From assembly GCA_963576725.1 (NCBI GenBank), contig OY755252.1:54690431-54754430 (forward strand): DNA of 64,000 nt, given 5' to 3'. Of the stretch, positions 34,701 to 49,700 are shown piece by piece. This stretch comes from Azorinus chamasolen. Its lineage: Eukaryota > Mollusca > Bivalvia > Cardiida > Solecurtidae. The translations under genes were made by a program, and so were the position numbers. The notes under the pieces are model-generated. The model saw nothing but the letters and a program-made list of their open reading frames with translations, was not told the DNA's origin and ran no database searches. Numbering within the stretch: position 1 is the stretch's first letter; each line of letters begins with the position of its first letter.

Positions 34701-37700
34701 ATGGCAGAAACTGTAGAATCATATCATTATGATTTCATAAGCAAACAGAGCAGACCTTGATCAGACGGTTCCTACTGGAGCCGTCTGATCTGGGTCTACT
34801 CTGTTTGCAAAGGCTTGAGAAGCTGTTTCTACCAGGTGAAGGGTTTGATACTTTTTGGGTTATGCATAACACAAAAGAGTGTGACGGATTGATAGAATGG
34901 CGATTGAACAAGTGTAAACAATCTGAATGCTCCCCTCATTCTGAATTAGAAGTAGGGGCAGGCATAAAACCTGTTAACACAGACAATATGAACGACAAAT
35001 TAAACCTGTGATTCTCAGATAAAAATCTTGCCTTACACATGTGTGCTTTAAATCAAACAACTAATGGAACTAAAATAAATTTGTACAAAGATGGATGACT
35101 TCTGCTCTTTGAGATGATTCTAAGGATGGTTACAACATAGTGTTCGGTGGAGAAATTCAGCAGCTATTCTCATCTACACTTCTAAACAAGAGGGCCAGAA
35201 TGGCCCTGACATCGCTCACCAGACAATCAGAGGAGAAGATTTTCAAAGTTTTCACATATGTTTCTATTGAAAACTTAACACCCCAGGGGCGGTGCCAATT
35301 TTGACCACGGGGACACAATTTATATAACTTTTGTAGAGGACCAGAACATGATGCTGAAAGAATGTAGTGAAAGAATGGATAGAGCATAGACCACTGGAAC
35401 TTGTATTAATTCTTTGGATGCTAGAGGCAGATTATCCCACCACTAATGACCTATGCAAACAGTTTGGATCCAGATCAGGGCCCACATAATGTGGGGCTTG
35501 ATCTGATATCCAAATTGTTTGTAAATGAGACTGAACTTCTGAAAAACTTAGAAAGAAAGTGTGTAGTGGGATTCTCCCACCACTAATGACCTATGCAAAC
35601 AGTTTGGATCCAGATCAGGGCCAATATAATGTGGGGCCTGATCTGGTATCCAAACTGTTTGTCAATGAGTCTGAACTTCTGAAAAACTTAGAAAGAAATT
35701 GTGTAGTATGGATAACTTATGAATATGCTGCAGACAACCATTTAGCAGATGACAAAATTACCCAGCATGCAAAGAGTTAAGCTGAAATTCACAACAGATA
35801 TGCTCTATATTGATATCTGGTATCTTAATGAAGGGCATAGGTATGAAACAAAGCTTTAAGAGTGTTCTGCATATTAAGAACTATCCACAATTTTATCAAT
35901 CTTAAATGAGAGTGTGTTATTTGTCTAAACACAATTTCTACTCTACTGATCAGGCTAAGGGTGGTTATATAAGAAGGTCTGAGCTCTGCAGGCTGATATA
36001 TTAAGGAGAAACCTTTAGGCTGTCGTTTCTGAAGTGAAGAAGACTGTACACACAGGGCAGGGCCAATTTTAACCCAAGAACTATGATACTTATAAAACCC
36101 ATAAAGTTATGCTAAGTAAATCTATACACCAAATATCTAAGCTCTGGGACATGTAGTTTCTGACAAGAATACTTTTAAAGTTTTTCCTATGCATAACTAG
36201 TGATCCTATGGGCTGTTTAAGTAGTCAGCTTAAAAAAACTGGCAATCCATGGGGTGAGACCAATTTTTACCCTAGGGGCATAATTTATATAACTTTTGTA
36301 GAAGCCCTGAAGTTGAAGCTATGTGCCAAATATGAAAGCTGAGGACCTTCTAGTTTTAGAGCAGATGATGTTCAAAGTTTTCACTATATGTTTCTATTGA
36401 AAACTGAAAACCCCTGGGGCAGGGCCAATTTTGACCCCAGGGGTATAATTTATATAACTTTTGTAGAGGACCAACAGATGATGCTATATGCCAAAGATGA
36501 AAGATGAGAACCCTGTAGATTCAGAGGAGAAGATTTTTAAAGGTTCAAATTGTTGACGACTGACGACGCACGACGCACACCGCACGACGGACGACGCACG
36601 CCGACGGACGACGGACATCAGGCAATCACAAAAGCTCACCCTGAGCACTTTGTGCTCTGGTGAGCTAAAAAGATGATTCTAAGGAGCGATCAAATCATAT
36701 GGTCAGGGAGAGATATAAAGAAGCTAATTTTTATCCTTTATTTCTCAATCAAACTTTTTGTTGTGAACTCTTTAGAAACGTCTCGAAAAACTAATTCTAA
36801 AGAGTGTGTCACAACATAGGGACTGGTAGAGAAATGGCAACTTTAGTATTTGAATACACACCTTTATCATTTGCACTGACTTATCTTATCTATCACTGAA
36901 CCATCATTAACCTCCATGAATATTCATCTAAGAAATACCGGTGTCATGAATAACTAGAATTGTTTTTGATACAAAAACTGATGAAATTTCAAAGTCCCAT
37001 AACTGTGCAGAAAATCATCAAACCGGAACAGGAATACGACATGCAAAACTAGGCATGGTGCTGATCAATACTGTGAAGTTTCATGAATATCCAACCAAAG
37101 GTTTTGGAGAAACTGCGAGGACTAATTGAAATCAGACAGACGGACGGACGTCATGCACAAAAACAAAATGTCTCCCCAGTATGCTGGAGGAGACATAATT
37201 ATGAGCTGAATTTTGTAATGGCATTAGCACACAAGTGTTTGATAATGGTAGAAACTGACAGATCTATCATAATTTCATAAGCAAGCAGAGCAGACCCTTA
37301 TCAGACAGCTCCTACATGAGCCATTTAATCAGGTTCTACTCTGTTTGCAACCGTGTGAAAAAGTATTTGTATGAGGGAAACACTGCCAATAACAATTTTT
37401 AGAAAACCTTTACTCTACCTCAGTCCCCTTCTTTTTTCCAGAATATCCAACAATTGTTCCCAGCTCCAGTGCCAGATGACATAGCTGGTTCCCAGTGGTC
37501 AAATCATGGATATACAACTGGTTCTGAAAACAAAAACATGTTTCTTACATTAGACGAAAGGCTATAAAGGAAATAAAAGAAGAAAACAATCTAACTACAT
37601 GTATGTCAACTCAAACGAAGCCAAAAGTCCAAATTCTGGAGCTTTAACCCTTAACTCCATAACTATGTTTTTCTACCCCTTTACAAATAGAGTAGACCCA

Positions 37701-40700
37701 GATCAGACGGCTCCAGAAGGACTTATTATATGTTACATGAATATTCATGGGCTAAAAGGTGAAAATATTATGGCAGTTTAAAGTAAATATATCACTCAGA
37801 ATCATGATAAAATCGCACATTTTCTAACATGTGTCTATTATTCCTGATACAAATAACCAAAATAAACAATTGCATTGTAAATATACAATTTAACCCTTTC
37901 CCTCATATAAACGTGTTTTAAACCATCTGCAAACAGAGTACACCCAGATCAGACGGCTCCTGTAGGAGCCATCTGATCAGGGTCTGCCCTGTTTGCTAAT
38001 GGAATTCGATAGATCTGTTTCTTTAGTTTCTAAAATAGCTACAACGTTCCACCTTCTTTATTTCATTAAAACTATTTTGTCCATGAATATTCAGTAGGTA
38101 ATGAAGTTCGAAACAAAAATAGACAGGGAAAGGGTTAAAAACAAATTCCTACAATTAATATTCATGATGTTTTTTACTTGTAACATGAATATTCATGTGG
38201 CAAAGGGTTAAGAGATTCAGCTTTTTAAAAACAGGAACATCTCATACGAGCTTGCTTCATTACTTATATTCTGCAGTACAGTTTCTGCCATGGCTAAAGA
38301 TTTCTGTGTTCATGCCATTATAAAAACTCAGCTAATTAATATTCATGATGTCGTTACATGTATTTCTAACATGAATATCCATGAGGTAATGGATCAGGTT
38401 GTCATTATACAGAGTTTCCACTGTACTTCTTTATTTTCTAGTAATAGTTAACCCTTTACCTGATAGCGATTTTGACGTCTTTACAAACAGAGTAGACCCA
38501 AATCAGACAGCTCCTGCAGGAATCGTCTGATCAGACTCTGCTCTGTTTGTATATGGAATTAAAGAACTTTAGTGAGCAGGTAACATACCCCACACATTGT
38601 CAGAGAAAAAAAAGTGGTTCCCTAGAATAGATTTCTTTGAAAATCAAACTCATCCAAGCTTTTATTCATGACAATTCTTACAGGAAATTTGAGAAAAGTT
38701 GGTCAAGAAATGAAAGTGCTAGATGAGCAACAATTGGATACACGTACGGACGGATGGATGGATGAGTCAAAACTATATATCCTCTGCAACTTCCTTGCGT
38801 GGGGTATAATTATATCAATCTGATTCTACAGTGTTTCTGCAATGGTCAACTAATGTCATTATTTCTTACATCAACCTTCATCATGGAAAGGATTAAACGA
38901 ATTGCCCTCATTCTGAGCTGATCTGGTACTGTGGATATGAAATGTTTTGCACAAGTCTGGGTTTGTGATTTCAGATGAAAATGTGACTAATCCGAAACTT
39001 GAGAAAAAATCAGAAAATCTGAGTTCATTTCCCTAGCTTCTGATTGGACAGATTTTTGAGGTCAATAAGATACACTTGATAACAAACTAAGACTCAAACT
39101 CAGAGATTTTATAACAACAGCAGAGTAACAGATAAAGGTGGATATTCAAATACTAAAATCATGAATTCTCCATCAACCCTATATTGTGACCGTTCTTAGA
39201 ATCGTCTCTTCGAGACAATTCTAAAGAGTGGTCACAACATAGGGTTTGCTGGAGAAAGAAAGAAGTCATTCTTGAAAATGTTTTAATTTACACATCTTAT
39301 CTCATAATCTGGACCTGTTTTCACATACAGTAAAACCTCTCTATAATTACCACTAAATTGTGTTATTTAGTTGGTATTTTGGGCAGGTGGTTGCTTAAAG
39401 CAAGGTGAAAGTAAAACAGAACGCTCCTATAGGAGCGTTCTGTTTTACTTTCACCTTGCTTTAAGCATCCACCTGCCTTTAACACAAAATACTTGATGTA
39501 ATTTAGTGGTTGTTATGGAGAGGTTTTACTGTATTACATTCCTGTCATTGGGATAAATTTACATACTGTGACATCCTGTAGATAGCACAGGACCAGTCTA
39601 TTCTGGTTCACACATGCAGCCCATTCCAGGACATCTCTCTCCTTCTCATCAACCAGTGTCTTCCAATTCTCCTGCATTAATACAATAAGCAATGACATGT
39701 TGATTATATATATACATGTATATGATATAGGGAGGCTTAACCCTTTACTCCATATAGATGCCTTTTGGTACCTTTGCAAACAGAGTAGAGCCTGATCCTT
39801 AGGCTACTGTTGAAGCCGTCAGATCAGGGTCTGCTATATTTGCTTATGAAATTAAATGGATATATTTCTAGTTTCTGCCAAGATAAAAATTCCCTTGGTC
39901 AAGATGCCATTTTAACCCTTTCCCTGTTCAACATTCATGTAAGAAATAATGGCATCTTGAATATTTATTAGCTGAACTTTTATGATGTAAACTTATCAAG
40001 GAAAACTTTAATGGAAATTGTAGAAACAGATCTATATCATGTCAAAAGCAAACAGAGCAGACCCTGATCAGATGGCTCCTACAGGAGCCATCTGATCTGG
40101 GTCTGCTCTGTTTGCAAATGCGTGAAAGGGCGTTTATATGAGGGAAAGGTTTAAGAATTCAACTAATCAGTTGTCACACAGTCATCATTTCTGACATGAA
40201 TATTCATGGGGTAAAAGGTTAATCCTTTTTGGATATCTATGTAAATAAGAACACTGCATGCAGGTGCCAACATTTGTCTGTTCAATTGTAGCTCTTGTGA
40301 CGATGAACAAGTGTGTGAAGTTTTATAAGATATGCATGAATAGTAAGGATATAATAGCCAATGTTAAAGTTACCGAATGACAACAACGATGACAATGACA
40401 AGCCGGAGTAACGACCATAGCTGATTTTTTTCGTCAAAAAAACAGACAAGCTATCAAAAAGAATTGTTTCAGCTAACCCATATGAAAAGAATCCTCTCTT
40501 ACACACTACTGAATTCAAGCATCAAACTTGAAGGCATTTCTGATATGGGTCTACTCTGTCTACTCTGTTTGACAAGGTGTCAAAAGGCTTGTCTGTCAAT
40601 ATACTGGATTGAACTGAAAATGATTAAGTTTGTTTGTTTCAGGGTTTTATGTCGCTTCAGCAGTATTTTAGTCATGAAGTCATGACAACCAGCTATTAAT

Positions 40701-43700
40701 CCTTTCCCAGTCCTATGTTCATTCCAAATTTCAATACCTACTAAACATTCATGGACAAAATAGTTGAAATGAAATATGAAAGGTGGAACATTGTAGCCAG
40801 TTTAGAAAGTAATGAAACAGATCTATCAAATTCCATTAGCAAACATAGCAGACCCTGATCAAACGGCTCCTGTAGGAGCTGTTTGATCTGAGTCTACCCT
40901 GTTTGCAATTTCGTGAAAAAGCGTTTATATGAAGGAAAGGGTTAACAGGTGGAGGACGACCCAAGAGGTTTCTCTGTGCACGGAATAAAATTGCATTGTT
41001 CTGTGCGCAGAAGAATCCCTGACCTAAAGCAAGCCAGCTGGGAGGCTCTCTCATATAAAATATCCCAGGCCCAGACTGAGATTCAAACCATAGCAGTGAT
41101 TGTAAGTTGAAGACCATAACAACTCTAGACCACGGAAGACCCCACAAAAAAAGTCTGACAGATGGACTGACAGACAGAAAGCAGAGCTCCAGATAAGATG
41201 CATAATCATTTTCAAAAATAACATCTTTATTTCTCCACCAAGACTGATGTTATGACCACTCTTTTCGAGACAATTCTCAAGAGTGGTCACAATATAGGGT
41301 TTGGTGGAGCAAAGACACTTTCAGTATTTGAGTACGCTCCTTTATCTGTTGCTCTGAGAAGGTATACCTATAAACTCACCATTGCATAGTTACTGAGGTC
41401 CATGGTGATCATTTTGTAATTTGGTGACTTCAGATTAGTTTTGAAGGTGAACACAGTTCCTTCATTGGTGATGTACTGTAAGAATAGAGAAAGACAAATA
41501 ACAGATTTACTAATACAGAAATGTAGACTTAACCTGTTTCTCCACAGATATGGCTTTGCACACTGGGTAGACCCAGCTCGGATGGCTCCTTCACGAGCCT
41601 TCTTATCAGGGTCTGCTCTAGTTCGTAATGTCTACTCTTTTTGCAATGGTGTGAAAAAGCATTTGTGTGCGGGAAAGGGTTGACCCTTTCCTACACATAT
41701 ACATTTTCATGCATTTGCAAACAAAGCAGACCCAGATCTGATGGCTCCTGTGGGAGTCGTCTGATATGTGTCTGTTTTGTTTGTTTATGACATGATAATG
41801 GATCTGATTCTACAGTTTTGTCAGAACAAAAACATCCCTTGAACAGTTTACATTATGAAAGTTCAGCTAATAAATATTTATAATGTCATTATTTCTTACA
41901 AAGAAATGAAAACACGTCTATGTTAAGAAAGGGGCTAAAAACAGTAACAGAAATGTTTAATTTCTTCCCTGTCTTGGGTAAAGCGTGATCACCTTTTGCA
42001 AAGAGTTTGGATCCAGATGAGACACCGAGTAAAAGAACATCTCATCAGGATCCTTTGATCTGGGTCCGGACTGTTTGCAAAATAGAACTATCACTAAAGG
42101 TGATGAATACTCCCTCACAACAGCCCAGATTGCAAATGCAGACGGACCAACTGACTGCAAAAACAACAGACAGTGTGATTCAAGTATACCCCCTGATTTT
42201 GTTTGTGGGCAGAATAACAGATAAAGATGCGTACTCAAATACAAAAATCATCATCTTCTCCACCAAGCCCTATGTTGTGACCACTCTTTAGAATCATCTC
42301 TTTGAGATGATTCTAAAGAGTGGTCACAGCATAGAGTTTGGTGGAGAAATAAAGGAGTAATTCTTGAAAAGGTTTTAATTTACGCATCTTATCTGGACCT
42401 TTGTTGTGAGGGTATAATGACAGCTAACTTATTTCCTGCATTTAATGAGAAATGTGTATTACAGTTGACCATACATGCCTGTAACTTCTTTTTGCAAATA
42501 AATAAACAGCGTTCGTGAATGAAAGACTTTCTGATAAAAGTACAAAGACTTTCTGATAAACCTATTTTACCTCATATTCAGCATCGAAGTTGTCCACGAT
42601 TTTCTCATATGGCAGTATACCCTGGATGCCATTGGGCAGGGCGTTTAGGTCAGTGTAGAACAGCCTGTTTACTGGGTCACAGCCCTCCGAGGGGGTCAGA
42701 ATCAGATAGCGCCCACAGTCACTAACCTCCGCCCCACTGAAGGAGAAACAGGAATTAAGCCCTCTTTACCATGAATAATCACGTAAGAAATAATTCCATC
42801 ATGAATATTAATAAGATTAATTTATATAATGGCACATGAACATAAATACTGGCCATGGCAGAAACTCCTAAGGGAGCCGTCTGATCTGGGTCTACTCTGT
42901 TTGCAAAGGCATAGAAAGGAGTATTTATAGAGTAAAGGGTTAAGATACGATAAGAGGAGTATTCAGGAAAATTAGGTAAAATACTTTTTCAAGTTTCTCC
43001 GTCATTCCTTATGTTGTTAGACCATCAAAGCTATGGATAAAGGTGCATATTCAAAATCGTCATTTCTCCACCAAACCCTATGTTTTAACCACTCTTTAAA
43101 ATCGTCACTAAGAGATTATTCTATAGAGTGGTCACAATATAGGGTTTTGATTGACAAATAAAGAAGCTATTCTTAAAAATATTTTAATTTAAATTTCTTA
43201 TCTATTCCTCTGTTGGTACTCAATGGAATTGTCTCCGCTCCATTCTATGGTACTTTATATCAGAATTGGATACAAGTTCCATACTGTTGATACTCATTAC
43301 AATCACTTCTCTCAGGCAAATCTGTTGAGTACCAAACAGTTTGGCTGAGTGAGTGAGTGAGTGAGTAGGGTTTAACGTCCGACCAACAGTATTTCAGTTA
43401 TATGCAGACGGCACCCGCTTGGGACAAGTTATAGTGCTGCCTCACTGGAATACCCCTGCCGCGGGCACATGGCAAGGGCACCCCACCCAGTCACATTATC
43501 CTGATACCGGGCCGACCAGTTCTAGAACTACCTTTTTAATGTCGAGCGTAGACAAGGGAGCTACTAGTACAGTTTGGCTGAAAAAAATGTAGATTTATCA
43601 GTACTTCTTTTACCCCTCTACCTCATATAAATGTCTTTTCACACCTTGTAAACAAAATAAACCCAGATCAGATGACCACATCTGGGTCTACTCTGTTTGC

Positions 43701-46700
43701 TTATTAAATAACATAGACCCGATTCTAGAGTTTCTTTGATGGCCAAAAATTCCTTTGTTCATTGGTCATGATAAGACTTCAGTTAACCCTTTACTCCATG
43801 AATATTTATGAGTTGACATAATTAATGTATGTTACTGCATATTAATTAGCTCAATATTTTATTATAGCATAAGAACAAGAAAACTTTTAACTCGGGCAGA
43901 AACTGTAGATTAAGATCTATACTATTCCATAAGCAAACAGAGCAGACCCCGGTCAGACGGCTCCTAGTTGAGCCATCTGATCTTGGTCTACTCTGTTTGC
44001 CAAGGCATAGAAAGGCATATTTATGGAGTAACGGGTTAATGAATATTCATGAAATCTTGAGTTAATGTTCATGAGGTGTTATCTACAGCTCTGTAAGAAA
44101 CAATATTATCAACTAATAAGGATGTGGGTTTTTTTATAATGGAACATGACATAGGAAATTTTACCTTGACAGATACTGTAGAATCAAGTCTATATTATTC
44201 CATAAGCAAACAGAATAGACATTGATCAGACAGCTCCTACTGGAGCTGTATGATCCAGGTCTTCTCTGTTTGCAAAGACATAGAAAGGTGTTAAGATCAG
44301 ACAAAAGCTTAACTCTTTGCATTATAAGTAATTTTCATCTGGAAAAATATTATCTACTTAGTACTACAATTCTTCAAAAATACAGAGAGACAAACAGTTT
44401 AGATCCTGATGAGATGCCAAATTACTCTGTGAATAATCAGGATCAAACTGTTTGCAAAGGTAAATATCAATTGGCCACTAGACTATAAAGGTAAGGATAT
44501 CTTTTATCTGTCCCCTTACATCATCCACTTGGGATGGTCTGGAAATTCTGCGACCAGGACGTCCTGTGACTGCTCAGTCCCTATCACATGATAGTACAGC
44601 TTCTGGTTGATGTTTGACGTTGTCTCCGTACCGTCAGACTTCCCTTCTTGCTCTGGATATTTCTGGAAAAAAAGTCGCAGGCATCCAACTCATGAATATT
44701 CATGTGAGATGAACAAAAAGGTTAAGTTTTAGCCAAACAAAGGGCCATTACTCTGGTGTTCCAAGGTTCATATAAGTGATATTTGCAGGACCACATTTCT
44801 TTATGGTACTAAACATTTACAAAAAGTATCACAGAAAAATTCTAAACCATTTTTGAGATATGACTCTGGGACACATGGACGCTTGGACACACAGATGGAA
44901 CTAATGCCAATGGAGTAGGACTAATGGACGAAGGGTGATCCTAATATTAGTGCTAGGGGAGCTAAAAATAACTAAACTAAACATATACAGTAGCACCTGT
45001 CTATAGCGACGGTCGATCATTAAAATTATGTCCACATATATGGGTTTATCAGATAGGTGGTAGCTTAACCCATTATTCCATGCATATTCATATAAGAAAT
45101 AATGACATCATGAATAATAATTTTTAATTATGGCACACGAACATAGGAACTTTTGGTCATGGCAGAACCTGTAGAATCATATCTATATTATATCATAACT
45201 TCAACTTCATAAGCAAACAGAGAAGACCCTGATCAGACAGCTCCTACAGGAGCCGTCTGATCTGGGTATACTCTGTTTGCAAAGGCATAGAAACGGGTAT
45301 TTATGGAGGAAAGGGTTAACCCATTCCTCCATAGGCTATTTTTAGACCCAACCTCTTTGAAAAAATCTACTGAAAAGATGCATTTACTAGAGAAAAGGAA
45401 CATTTTAGAATTGTTTAGTTTAGACACTATTGTGATAAATAGAGCATTTGCTCTTAAGGAGCAAATGCTCTTTTTATCACAATGGTTTTACAAGTGACTT
45501 TTATAGAGGCATAGAAAGGCGTATTTATGGAGGAAAGGGTTAATGCAGGACAAAAGTTATGCAGAAAGTTCCTCAACGAGCTTTCTACATGAGCTTGTCC
45601 TGCATTAAGCAACCATCTGCTCTTATTGACCTCCATATTTGGCCACTATATGCAGGTTCTACTATATGTAAAGAATTGAAGCACACAAGCACTTTCGTTG
45701 ATCAACGTTGCTTTGTATTTGCCATACTCAGTAATGTACATACATTGTAGAAAATCCCCTTGTGATCATGTGTCCAGGCCATACTGGAAAACTTGACCCG
45801 CTTCAACACGTCAGGTAAATCTTCTCCACTTGGTGCTTTCTTGAACTGTGAAAAAAAAAATCATTGTGAAACATGAAAATGAAAATGATGGTATTGCTTC
45901 TAGGGCTGTCACGGTTACTCGGTTAATCGTTGGCGGTTCGGTTCGTTGTTCTAACCGGTTCAAAATTTCACTAACCGTGAACCGCCGGTAATAATTTGGG
46001 AAGGTAAATTACGCTTAAAATATTACTTTATACAATCATATCTCATTCAAGTCATTTTGTTTCCCTTTGACATTCTATAATGGAGAAAAGCGCAGGTATC
46101 TGACTATTCGAGGCTGTAAACTATATACATTGTGTACGTATCATTTGTTTTTTCATTTAATTCACGTCGAGCTACGTATCACCTTTACATGCTAATTGTA
46201 ATTTTATAAAAAAACTGCCTCTAGTTCTCAAATCTAATTGAAAGGTAACACATTCTTCCACTTGCCTTACGGTGGTTTATCATGTACACTTGTCTACCAA
46301 TAAACCAAATGTTTGTTCGTTCTAAATTTTATCCAGTTTTCCTCATCTCTGTGTAGTGTGTACTATGACTTTTACAAGCATTACGGTAAAATTGAAGGAC
46401 ATTCGAACCTGCATTTTTAGTCAGCACACATTCATAACGGAAGTTGATAATTTTACTGTAGACCAGTCTAGCGGAAGTTGAGACTCGAAAGGAAAACACA
46501 ATTCTTACTTTCACTTTCGTCATAAATCTATCAGATTGAAATGAATGGTTATATGATTTCGGTCAACACATGAGTCAAGCAGGATGTCAACAGGGTTTTC
46601 AAGTCTTATATCGACCCAAATAGGATTTAATTTCCGAATATATAGCGCTCCATGCTTTATCCTATATACAGTCTGACACGGATGATAAACATGGCGGTTA

Positions 46701-49700
46701 ACCGGTTACGGTTCGGTTCGGCGCTCCCGATTAACCGGTTCAAGAATTGTCTTACCGTGACAGCCCTAATTGCTTCTTCAACCACTAACCTAATAGGCCA
46801 CTTTTAGATCCAACCTCTTTGAATAAATCTACTAAAAAGGAGCATTTACTAGAGAAAATGAAAATTTACAATTGTGTAGTTTTGAAACCATTGTGATAAA
46901 ATTTAAAATAGAACATTTGCTCCATAGCAGCGATGGCTCTTTTTATCACAATGGTTTCAAAATAGAGGTGTTAAAATGCATCAATATAAGGGAGAGGGTT
47001 AGACATATGCATTGAATGTGTGATTACCCGTGCAAACAGTTTGGATCCAGTTGAGAAATCAGCATCTCATAAGGATCCAAACAGTTTGACACTCCCAATT
47101 TTGCAAACGACAATTACTTATCTCGCAAGCAATTAATAAGCGAATGACAGACAATGACTTCATGGGTTTTGCAAATAGTGAAGTCCCAGACCAGCAACCG
47201 AATCAGTGATGCAGTCAGATAAACCTTTGTTGCGCTATCACGATCCAAGCTGTTTGACACTCTGTTCTACAAATATTAACCCTTTCCCTGTTCTGTGTTT
47301 ATTCCAAATTTCAATACCTACTGAATATTCATTAACAAAATAGTTATAAAAGAAATATGAAAGTTGGAACATTGTAGACATTTTAGAAAGCAAAGAAACA
47401 GATCTATCAAATTCTATTAGCAAACAGAGTAGACCCTGATCAGACGGCTCCTCTAGGAGCCATCTGATCTGGGTCTACTCTGTTTGCAAATGCATGAAAA
47501 CACGTTTATATGAGGGAAAGGGTTAAATGGATCAAAGTAATTTAACACTTTCCTCCATATAAATGCCTTTTTACGTCCTTGCAAATGAGTGGTCCTATAG
47601 GAGGCGCCTGATCAGGATCTGCTGTTTATTATGAATTTATTATAGATAAGACACTACAGTTTCTTCTTTTTGTAAGAGATAATGCCATCATGAATTTTTA
47701 TAAAGTAGCAAGCGGACACAGGAAAATTTTGTCCGTGACAGAAACTGTAGGACCAAATCTAAACAAGTCCTTACGCAAACAAGTCATCTGATCTGGGTCT
47801 TCTCTGCTTGCAAATGCATTAACCCTTTCCCTGTTTCATATTTATGTAAGAAATAATGACTATTTGAATACTAATTAGCCGCAATTTTTAACAGCATTCT
47901 TAATAAGGGATTATTTTACCTTGGCAGAAACTGAAGAACCCGATCTTTATCATTCCATAAACAAATAGAGCAGCCCTTGATAAGTTAGATCATACAGGAG
48001 CTGTCTGATCTGAGTTTACTCTGTTTGCAAAGGTGTGAAAAAGTCTTAATATGAGGGAAAGGGTTAGTAGATGAAGGTTAACCCAAGGCCTAGTGACTGT
48101 CTGCGTTGATTTCTCTATTAACCCTTTCCTACATGAGTATTTGTGTAAGAAATAATGATGTCATGAATATTAATTAGATTAATTTGTTATAATAGCACAG
48201 TTATATAGAAATTTTCCAGCCATGTCAGAAAATGTAGAATCATATCTATATTATATCATAAGCAAACAGAACAGACCCTGATCAGACGGCTCCTATAGGA
48301 GCCGTCTGATCTGGGTCTATTCTGTTTGCAGAGGCAAAGAAAGGCGTATTTATGAAGTAAATGGTTAAACAAATGCAATACCTTTATGGTTACCCAGTCT
48401 GAGCCGCTCTCACTCAGACCATAGGCATAGATCTCTCCATTTTCAGAAAATGCAGTGCCCCTGAGGGAGGTGGTCCCATCTTCTGCAAGTTTGTTGGGGT
48501 CCAGAAAGACTGTGGATTCCCCGTCCAGAGTGTCTTGCACATAACATACACTGTCACGATAAGACAAAAATATAACCCTTTACTCCATCAATATTAATGT
48601 AAGAAATAATGACATCATCAATAATAGTTAGCTGAATAATTATAATGGCATACAAACACAAGAATTTGAAGTCATGGCACAATCTTTAGAATCAGATCTC
48701 TATAACTGCATAAACAAATAGAGCAGACCCTGACCTACCATCTGATCTAGGTCTACTCTGTTTGCAAAGGTCTTGAGAGGCATGTCTATGAGGTACAGGG
48801 TTTATGCAACAATTTACCTGATATACATGTAATAGCTTTTTCACATCTTTGAAAACAGAGTAAACCCAATTCAGACTGCTCCTATAGGAGTCATCTGATC
48901 AGGGTCTGCACTGTTTGCTTATGAAAAATATAGATCCTATTCTACAGTTTCTGCCATGTAAAAAATTTCCCACATTCATATGCCATAATTCAAATAAAAA
49001 ATAATTAATATTCATGATATCATTATTTCTTACATGAATAATGAGGCAAAGGGTGAAGCCATTTCCTCATAGGCTATTTTTAGATCCAACCACTTTGAAT
49101 AAATCTACCGAAAAGGAGCATTAACTAGAGAAAAGGAAAATTTTACAATTTCGTAGTTTGAAACCATTGTGATGAATACAGCATTTGCTCCTATAGGAGC
49201 AAATGCTCTATTTATCACAATAAGTTCAACAGGTGATTTTTACAGAGGCATAGAAAGGTGTATTTATGGAGGAATGGGTTAAGGAAGGCGGTAACTTAAC
49301 CTTATCATGCCAACCACGACTCATTCCACTTCCATAACCCTTTCCCTGTTCTATTTTTATTCCCAATAGCTACTGAATATTCATGGACAGAATAGTTATA
49401 ATGAAATATGGAAGATGGAACATTGTAGCAATTTTAGAAACTAAAGAAACAGATTCCAAATTCCATTAGCAAACAGAGGAGACCCTGGTCAGACGGCTCC
49501 AATAGGCTTATCCGGCTATCAAGCTTGACTCGCAATTTTCAAACAACTTGAAACCAAATAAGATGCCGAGCAACTTTACCTTTAACTTGTAAAAAATGCA
49601 CAAATCCGCAGTTTTATTTTTTACAGAATTAAGAGTTGTTTGTCATTGCATTTTATTTCTTAACAATATCACCAATTAACTCTTTGCTCACTAAATCGTC

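Larger units (their letters stand above)
37524..39566. repeat. PREP intron 9: A1, A2 pieces, family I, C and E
   Basis: A deletion derivative 37640-37762; A1 37890-38138; A2 fragments 38140-38400; A hairpin 38485-38552; family I 38570-38825; C palindrome 39122-39312; E MITE 39328-39531. Confidence 0.8.
42737..44519. repeat. PREP intron 6: A2 derivatives, C, SINE-like sequence, F
   Basis: A2 (minus) lacking its left arm 42760-42945; C palindrome 43030-43205; SINE-like 43340-43570; A relic 43610-43786; A2 (minus) 43783-44039; A hairpin 44206-44274; F palindrome 44390-44456. Confidence 0.78.
44663..45743. repeat. PREP intron 5: A2-B chain and D palindrome
   Basis: 44690-45060 has no clear feature apart from A-tail words. 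A2 (minus) 45065-45319, B 45316-45543 sharing TTAA, then a D palindrome 45541-45612 (TAATGCAGGACAAAAGT ... TTGTCCTGCATTA). Confidence 0.82.
45846..48381. repeat. PREP intron 4: hAT-like element, B, F, A elements
   Basis: hAT-like 45901-46768; B 46786-47002; F palindrome 47032-47094; A1 (minus) 47276-47526; A relics 47540-47820; A (minus) 47818-48068; A2 (minus) 48118-48367. Confidence 0.8.
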
